Source: Lactarius indigo (taxonomy: Eukaryota > Basidiomycota > Agaricomycetes > Russulales > Russulaceae). From it: a stretch of 64,000 nt of DNA. This document shows, in pieces, positions 58,098-64,000 of the stretch. The stretch covers positions 620,001 to 684,000 of the forward strand of contig JAFKAC010000026.1 of the NCBI GenBank assembly GCA_025766275.1. The letters run 5' to 3'. A program made the position numbers and the translations under genes. Under the pieces are notes generated by a model, which was not told the DNA's origin, made no database searches, and saw nothing but the letters and a program-made list of their open reading frames with translations. Within the stretch, counting starts at the first letter, position 1, and each line of letters opens with the position of its first letter.

Positions 58098-60797
58098 ATG
58101 GTTCATAGGAAAGCTGCTGCAAAAGCCCGGATTCAGAATCTTCAAAGCTCTCGTAACAAGCGGAGGAAGATAGGGGGAAGTGACCAGGAATGTGAGTAAA
58201 TTCCCACCATGTTACAGCACCGGTGACATAAAATTGAAGATCACTTCCCAAATCAAGATATTGCCTCACCTGCTTCTGCTGTGGAAATTCCCAGTGATCA
58301 AGATTCTGATGCCTCAAGTGATAGCGAAATTGTTGAGCTATCAGCACTTAATCACTTTTGCAATATATTCAAACAGGCTCAAGAACTTGCCGTACAGGAT
58401 CAACATAAGTCTATGCGTCCAAAAACATACACTGGCAAATCAAAAAGAACACTTGCAAGGCGTCGCCAGGAGCAAAGAATTGCAAGGGCAAATGGGTCTC
58501 AGTTCATCACCGACTTCTTCCAATCAACACGGGAGTCCCCAACTCAGGTACCCATACCTGCCATTCGGCTTGAGGAGGAGGAAAGTGCAAACAGCAGCGG
58601 AGGTGATTCAGAAGGGGTTGAAGACCTTGAGGATCCCGAAGAACATCTCCCTACATTACCAATTGCTGCTAGCCTTCACGCACTGATTTCTGAGGCCAGC
58701 CATCAAGGGTGGATGCTGGACGAAGATGGTATTGCCATAGACCAAGGTGCGCAAAGACAGTAACCCCAAGTTTACTGAGACTGAGGACATACCATGCACA
58801 GAGGTTGAGGAAGGCTCATCGGCCGAAGAAAATGAAGTGCAGACATTTGAGCATACACTGAACTCGGAGACACCCAAGCAGGTTATTGGGCACATGCTCA
58901 AAGACCGTCGAAGTGGCCATGTACCTGATATCCCAGAGCTGGTGACACTTGCAGATGGGGCCCTGGATCTTCTTGCAGATGGAGTCGTGCTCCACTCAGC
59001 TTGTCAGAGCCTCACTGTCATGGGTAAAGACAAAAATATTGGTGTTATTCTTCGTGCACGCGTTCTCTCAATGGTGGGCATCCTGAACTTATTCTTGGAC
59101 AACAGTCTTGGCTATACCTGGAGAAAAGCGTCAATGGTCATGGCACAGGCACAGGGACGAGGGGTCTCATATGCCCGGACACTTCGCAAGTGGACTTTGC
59201 AGTACCTAAAGGATCGGTCCATCCCGACTCACCAATATTCTAAAGGCCGGTGGTCAGTCATGGAAGATGAAGACATAGCAAATGAGGTGCATACAGCACT
59301 CACCGAGAGGATGAAAGGTGGTGGGTATGTCACTGCTGCAGACCTTGTGGAGGTGGTGGAGAGCGCTTCGGTGCAGGCACACTTTGCGAGGCTGGGAGTT
59401 TCAAGGCCATCAATTTCTGAACGTACAGCTTGTCGATGGATGCAGAAGATGAACTACCATTACGGAAAACAAGCAAATGGTCTTTATATTGATGGCCATG
59501 AGAAGGACGAGGTGGTGGAATATCGATGTGCTTTTGTCAAGCGATGGAAGGCTTACGAATCACGTTTCCACCTTTGGGATAATGAGGGAAACGAACTCCC
59601 TCGGCCTCAAGGATATCCTGTTCCTGGACATCGATTCCATCTCATCCTCGTTACCCATGATGAGTCCACATTCTTTCAAAATGACGACCGCAAGGCTATG
59701 TGGCAACATGCAAGCAAGAAGGGCACTCCAAAACCAAAAGGCGAGGGGCAGTCAATAATGGTCTCAGATTTCCTTACGATGGAATGGGGCCGTCTCCGTG
59801 ATGATACAGAGTGTGCCATGTTTTTTTGTTTTGTTTCTTATTTTGTTAACCTGCCCCCAGAGAAGCACGCATTCTCTTCAAAGCCGGAAAGCAACGTGAT
59901 GGTTGGTTTGGCACCAACGAATTACTTGCTCAAGTTGACCATGCTATCGACATCTTTGAGGGCAAGACAAATGGCAACGTGCAAGGCCTTTTTCTGTTTG
60001 ACAATGCTCCAAGCCACCGCAAGCGTGCACCAAACGCACTCTCTGCCCGTGGGATGCCTAAAGGTGCGTCCATGTGTCTCCCTCATGTACGCAAAACTGA
60101 CTATATTACCCCTATAGTCTCGAAGAAGGAGTGGCCGCTGCACTTAGGTGGGCTCCACATGCGTGACGGAGTCCTGCCCGATGGCACTCCACAACCTCTT
60201 TATTTCCCTGATGACCATCCTACAATGCCTGGGTGGTTCAAGGGAATGGAGACACTCATCCGTGAATGTGGACTCTGGCCTGAACAGGGCCTCAAGGCAG
60301 ACTGCAACCCTCAATGTAATCCAGGTGGCAGTGACTGTTGCTGTCGGCGGCTTCTCTACATGCAACCCGATTTCATTGCCCAAAAGACCCAACTCGAAGA
60401 ACTCATTGAATCACGCGGTCACTTATGTGACTTTTATCCCAAATATCACTGCGAACTTAATTTTATTGAACAGTACTGGGGCGCAGCAAAGCTGCGCTTT
60501 CGCTCGGCAGGTCGCGTGAAAAACCTTGGGGAGATGGAGCAACTCGTCAAACAGTGCCTTGACAACGTCCCTCTTCTTGAAATCCGACGGTGAGTCCTCA
60601 CTTTTCTTTTTATCTTATTACCCTTACACATCTCCCTTAGGTTCGCAAATCGCTCAGCACGATTCATCTCGGCCTATGCAGAAGGACTCACAGGAGTGCA
60701 GGCAGTGTGGGCAAACAGGAAATATCATGGCCATCGCACACTTCCCCCGGAGATGATTGCTGAGGTTAAGAGGACAGTTCATAGACACTTTACATAG
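58098..60797 (+). pseudogene. DDE transposase, five exons, one frame break
   Basis: Exon 1 (58098-58191) gives a basic N-terminus (MVHRKAAAKARIQNL). The next exon runs from 58258, and its frame shifts near 58745-58763 without a plausible intron. The main frame then continues to 59810, followed by 59861-60063, 60118-60589 and 60641-60797 at clean GT-AG introns. Catalytic motifs are HDESTF (first Asp), LFLFDNAPSHRKRAP (second Asp) and HCELNFIEQYWGAAK (Glu). Between the last two lies a long insertion with MRDGVLPDGTPQPLYFPDD and the cysteine run CCCRRLL, probably metal binding. The family is widespread in mushrooms. The single frame break may mean inactivity or an unusual splice. Confidence 0.82.
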
Positions 60798-60929
60798 CTA
60801 TATAATAGAGTACAAAATACACTGATTTTCCTACTTCTACCACAAAAGCGTACCCTACGCTTTTTGCGGTACACAGTGGGTGATTCCGCGAAAATGGCAT
60901 GATTACGTAATCAGAACCCTAGGGTTAGA

Positions 60930-60968
60930 GCCTTACATAACCGTGCTAGTTCCTGATGTCTTCTACCT
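60930..60968 (-). repeat. right terminal inverted repeat
   Basis: The complement of 57729-57767, ending TTCTACCT just before the TA duplication. Confidence 0.9.
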
Positions 60969-61205
60969 TAGTTCGAGTTGAAAGAAGTAAGGACTGTCGT
61001 CGATGACAATGACTCGGGGCTCATATAGCGCTCATACTAGCCGTCGGATACCTGGCATATGTACAACATAACAAGGCCCAAATAATATGGGACTAACCAA
61101 AAGGCTCGTCTATAATTAAGTTTTCTTGTGTACGATATGTAGCACTACAACACGGTTACATTGGCGTCCAATGTCCGAAACAATCTCAATGCGAGACACC
61201 CTAGG
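60969..61205. other. NLR3 upstream region, resumed
   Basis: It matches 38950-39160 and 48680-48900 (for example GATGACAATG-CTCGGGGCTCATA, TCCAATGTCCG). Homology fades at about 61205 where the LINE leader starts. Confidence 0.65.
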
Positions 61206-61269
61206 GGTCGCATCAGCAAAACAAAATTTGACTAGCCGTGACTAGGGGAACTAGCTCCTACCATATTTG

Positions 61270-61306
61270 GGTGTCACTAGTCAGCGCTAGTCAGCACTAG
61301 TCACGG
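61270..61306. repeat. CTAGTCA repeats in the LINE leader
   Basis: Three consecutive 10-bp units, CACTAGTCAG, CGCTAGTCAG and CACTAGTCAC, with a related GACTAGCCGTGACTAG palindrome-like stretch at about 61230-61245. They may be promoter elements, since LINE promoters lie downstream of the element start. Confidence 0.5.
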
Positions 61307-61497
61307 CGGCTGAACACTTCCTTTTTCGGTAACCACCACCTACTGTGCCACTTCACCGTGACTCAGAGGTCGAGGATTACTAGAATACGCTACATAGTAG
61401 TTCAGGACACGCTCGTACACCCTTTTCATCTTTCATAAAAAGCAGAAAGCTCGAAGAACAACTCCTAGCGGAGAAGTTCAAGAGTTAAACGGACAGA

Positions 61498-63285
61498 ATG
61501 GCCTCTAGAGGTCAAACACCGTCGGGCGTCTCCGGACGCAACACACCTGCAAACCCTAGGACCTTAAGGTCCGCCGCGAAGGCAGACATTCAACAGGCTA
61601 GCACCCCTCCCCCTCAGCCTGCCAAAACAGTACAGAAAAACCCCAACCTAAGCGAAGCAAAACTTCACTTGACGAGTGAAAATTGCCTTAACGCTGAGAC
61701 TCTCCCCCCACACTCCGCTCTCATCCAATCGCTCATTCTTATCATTAAAAAGCACAGTAAAACGGCCACGCCGGGCTTAATCAGGACGCTGCAAGCCTTC
61801 GGGGTCTTCCTCGAAGAAACACTTGCGGTCTCAACCCAGCAGCCTCCGCACATGGATTTACTCGCGCTTAAGATTGAGGAGATCGTAGAGAAATCAGTTC
61901 AGTCGGGCATCAATAAGCTAAGTAGCACAGTACAAAGCTCTCTGGCTGAACAAAGCAAGCTCCAGGTCACGGCCGAAGCCTTAGACGCTTCGGCTGCCTC
62001 CCTAAGCAAGATAGCCTCAGACATGAGCAAAAGCATCACAGATGCAACCACAGCGACCACTCAGATCTCCGAAACAGCAGTCACATACAAAGAAGCCCTC
62101 CTGTGTACAAATACGCGGCCGGCCCCCTCCACCCTCCCTCACCCTCTTCCGGCAGCGCAATCTCCGGCAGAGCAGGAACTCAGCCTCTTCATCGGGCTGG
62201 ACAGAAAGGCTAGACAAATTCTTCTAGACTCTGCCACTGGGGACGGCCAATGCCTGAACACCCATGAAATAAAGGAAAAGGCAACCAGGGCCCTCGCCAG
62301 CATCACACCCCCGCCCACAGTGGAACTGAAAATACAAGAGGTAATGAAACTGAAGAACGGAAGTATCATCATCCAATTCGACACCAAAGAGGCTGCCGAC
62401 TGGATCAGAATCCCCGACAACGAGGCAAGCTTCACAAAAGGTTTCGATCCGGACACCTGCATTAGAGAGCGCGTCCACCCGTTGCTGATCCCAAGAGTCC
62501 CCATCACCTTCGACCCGAACAACTCCGAGCACCTCAGGGAGATAGAGGAAATCAATAGAATCCCTGTCAAGGGAATAAAGAAAGCGCGCTGGATCAAACC
62601 CACGTACAGACGTGCCCTGCAACAAAGATTTGCCCATGCTATATTCACCTTTACCTCCGCTGCAGAAGCTAACAGAGTACTTAAAGATGGCATATATGTA
62701 TGCAATGTACGGACCTTCCCGAAGAAGCTCAAATTCGAACCGAAACAATGTATGAAGTGCCGCAAATGGGGACATTTCGCCACGGAATGTCACGCTCAAC
62801 ACGACACCTGCAGAACATGTGGCGGCAAACACAGAACCATTGAATGCCTTGAAGAAGACAAACGATACTGTGTGTCCTGCAAAGCGGACACGCATGCGAG
62901 CTGGGACAGGGAATGCCCAGAATTCCTAAGGAAATGCGATGAATACAACGGTTTCCACCCGGAAAATAAACTAGTATATTTCCCTACAGACGAAGACTGG
63001 ACACTGATAACGCGTCCTAACAGACTACCTTTCGAAGACAAATACCCCGAACGCTTCGCAGTTGCTAGCCTCCCTCTCCCCAACCGCAAGGAACGACAGC
63101 TCCCCACCCGACCCATCGGTAAGAAAAGCAGACAACAGAGCCAACCGGGACCGAGCGGGCAGGCGGTGCTAGAGAATTTCTTCCCCTCAAATCGCATCGC
63201 AGGAGAGGTTGACGACGACACCACACAGTTCTCAGGCGAAATCGCCGACATTCCAGCAAGCTTCCTCCAACAACGTAACATATGA
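61498..63285 (+). CDS. LINE ORF1 (gag-like, zinc knuckles)
   Basis: A 595-codon intact frame. The N-terminus is basic and low-complexity (SRGQTPSGVSGRNTPANP), the centre helical (LSTTVQSS-like LSSTVQSSLAEQSK), then an RRM-like or esterase-free region. Three cysteine clusters close it: CMKCRKWGHFATEC, CRTCGGKHRTIEC and CVSCKADTHASWDREC. ORF1 proteins of this type bind the element RNA. The stop TGA (63283-63285) overlaps the ORF2 start. Confidence 0.92.
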   Translation: MASRGQTPSGVSGRNTPANPRTLRSAAKADIQQASTPPPQPAKTVQKNPNLSEAKLHLTSENCLNAETLPPHSALIQSLILIIKKHSKTATPGLIRTLQAFGVFLEETLAVSTQQPPHMDLLALKIEEIVEKSVQSGINKLSSTVQSSLAEQSKLQVTAEALDASAASLSKIASDMSKSITDATTATTQISETAVTYKEALLCTNTRPAPSTLPHPLPAAQSPAEQELSLFIGLDRKARQILLDSATGDGQCLNTHEIKEKATRALASITPPPTVELKIQEVMKLKNGSIIIQFDTKEAADWIRIPDNEASFTKGFDPDTCIRERVHPLLIPRVPITFDPNNSEHLREIEEINRIPVKGIKKARWIKPTYRRALQQRFAHAIFTFTSAAEANRVLKDGIYVCNVRTFPKKLKFEPKQCMKCRKWGHFATECHAQHDTCRTCGGKHRTIECLEEDKRYCVSCKADTHASWDRECPEFLRKCDEYNGFHPENKLVYFPTDEDWTLITRPNRLPFEDKYPERFAVASLPLPNRKERQLPTRPIGKKSRQQSQPGPSGQAVLENFFPSNRIAGEVDDDTTQFSGEIADIPASFLQQRNI

Positions 63286-64000
63286 AGATACACCAAGCAA
63301 ACGAGGAATGCAAGAAACTCGCTATCTGGCAACAGAATATCAACAAATCCCCATCATGCCAGCACGGGCTAATAAGCAGCGGTAAACTAACGGAATACAA
63401 CATCAACATAATTGCATTACAGGAACCGGCAATCAACTTCCTAAACAAAACTATCGCCGCCAGGGACTGGGTACCCATATACCCATCAACGCACAACAAG
63501 CACCCAGAAAAAACAAGATCGGCCATTTTTGTGAGAGGAGATATCCTCACCGAAAACTGGGAGCAAGTCGACTTCCCATCCGGAGATGTCACAGTACTAC
63601 GCATCAGAGAGTCATGGGGCTCGCTGACACTCTTCAATATCTACAACGACTGTGAAAACGACGACACACTGAAGGAACTAATGTCGCACCACAGGACCCA
63701 CGCTCACCAAATCCTGGGGTCAGAACTAACGCAGGAGGCTCACCATCTGATTTGGATGGGGGACTTCAACAGGCACCATCCATACTGGGACAACCCGGAG
63801 GACAACAGATTATTCACCCGCGAAGCCTTAGAATCGGCGGAAACGCTCCTCAGAAACGTAGCTGACCTAGGTATGGATATGGCCCTGCCTAGCGGGACCC
63901 CCACACACATACACAACGTGACGAAGAAATGGTCAAGATTGGACAACGTTTTCGCCTCAGAACACACTTTGGAAGCAATCTCTGAATGCGACACCATTCC
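63282..64000 (+). CDS. LINE ORF2, endonuclease domain (partial)
   Basis: ATG at 63282-63284 overlaps the ORF1 stop as ATGA, and the frame is open to the window end (239 codons). It reads as an apurinic-like endonuclease: NINIIALQEPAIN, FVRGDILTENWEQVDFPSGD, LTLFNIYNDCEND, WMGDFNRHHPYWD, LGMDMALPSGTPTH and WSRLDNVFAS. The reverse transcriptase should follow outside the window. It resembles Tad1-group LINEs. Confidence 0.93.
   Translation, partial: MKIHQANEECKKLAIWQQNINKSPSCQHGLISSGKLTEYNINIIALQEPAINFLNKTIAARDWVPIYPSTHNKHPEKTRSAIFVRGDILTENWEQVDFPSGDVTVLRIRESWGSLTLFNIYNDCENDDTLKELMSHHRTHAHQILGSELTQEAHHLIWMGDFNRHHPYWDNPEDNRLFTREALESAETLLRNVADLGMDMALPSGTPTHIHNVTKKWSRLDNVFASEHTLEAISECDTI

Larger units (their letters stand above)
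57729..60968 (+). mobile_element. TA-flanked DDE DNA transposon with terminal inverted repeats, 3240 bp
   Basis: The ends carry an imperfect inverted repeat of about 38 bp (GGTAGAAGACATCAGGAACT... and its complement AGTTCCTGATGTCTTCTACC). It is flanked by TA at 57727-57728 and 60969-60970. NLR1 shows the empty site (GGGAAATAATTCGACTTG) against GGGAAATA[element]TAGTTCGAGTTG here. A TA duplication and DDE transposase fit the Tc1/mariner superfamily. Confidence 0.93.
61210..64000 (+). mobile_element. LINE retrotransposon, 5' part, runs off the window
   Basis: A leader with repeated CTAGTCA words, a gag-like ORF1 and the endonuclease start of ORF2 are present. The 5' edge, placed where array homology stops, is approximate. 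The 5' end looks complete, unlike the two truncated LINE remnants at 17.5 and 42.7 kb. Confidence 0.85.

Noticed and set aside
58745..58763. Intron to explain the transposase frame break
   Set aside because: Candidate GT-AG pairs give introns of 15-39 bp or wrong phase; a small indel is more likely.

Overview
The window is nuclear DNA of a filamentous basidiomycete, most likely an Agaricomycete. This rests on dense 45-63 bp introns, KDZ and Plavaka transposases, a DUF6534-type seven-helix membrane protein, and NACHT-ankyrin (NLR) genes with a Goodbye-like N-terminus. It is mostly a nest of mobile elements plus a tandemly repeated NLR locus. Only one gene (31.1-33.2 kb) looks like an ordinary single-copy host gene.

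Layout. 1-5910: Ty1/copia retrotransposon on the minus strand with one intact Gag-Pol ORF and near-identical LTRs, inserted into an exon of a KDZ transposase gene. 5911-16244: the rest of that KDZ gene and four spliced genes of unknown function (two on minus, two on plus, around a divergent promoter region); I read this as one large KDZ-type element with accessory genes. 16.2-17.5 kb: AT-rich DNA with imperfect repeats. 17.5-18.3 kb: RNase H end of a LINE. 18267-26160: Ty3/gypsy chromovirus with gag, pol and an extra zinc-knuckle ORF. Its LTRs differ only at CpG sites, its coding frames carry CGA-to-TGA-type stops, and it shows a Tf1/sushi-type self-priming signal. 26.2-26.5 kb: a truncated gene. 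26952-30103: Plavaka transposase on minus. 31.1-33.2 kb: DUF6534 gene.

34.04-61.2 kb is a tandem array with a unit of about 8.3-8.5 kb. Each unit holds a minus-strand NLR gene (Goodbye-like domain, heptad-repeat linker, NACHT, ankyrin repeats) and a plus-strand intron-containing pseudogene of dihydrolipoamide dehydrogenase (DLD). NLR1 (1028 aa) and NLR2 (about 986 aa) look intact. NLR3 is broken by a frameshift and a solo LTR and has a TA-flanked DDE transposon in its upstream region. The heptad linker has 15, 9 and 10 units in the three copies. Unit 2 also contains a 5'-truncated LINE with a poly(A) tail and a 14-bp target duplication.

61.2-64.0 kb is the 5' part of a LINE: a gag-like ORF1 joined by an ATGA stop-start overlap to an ORF2 whose endonuclease runs off the window. 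The paralogous units serve as empty-site references that resolve the insertions to the base. Intron positions come from reading frames and splice motifs; no alignment or RNA data were available.
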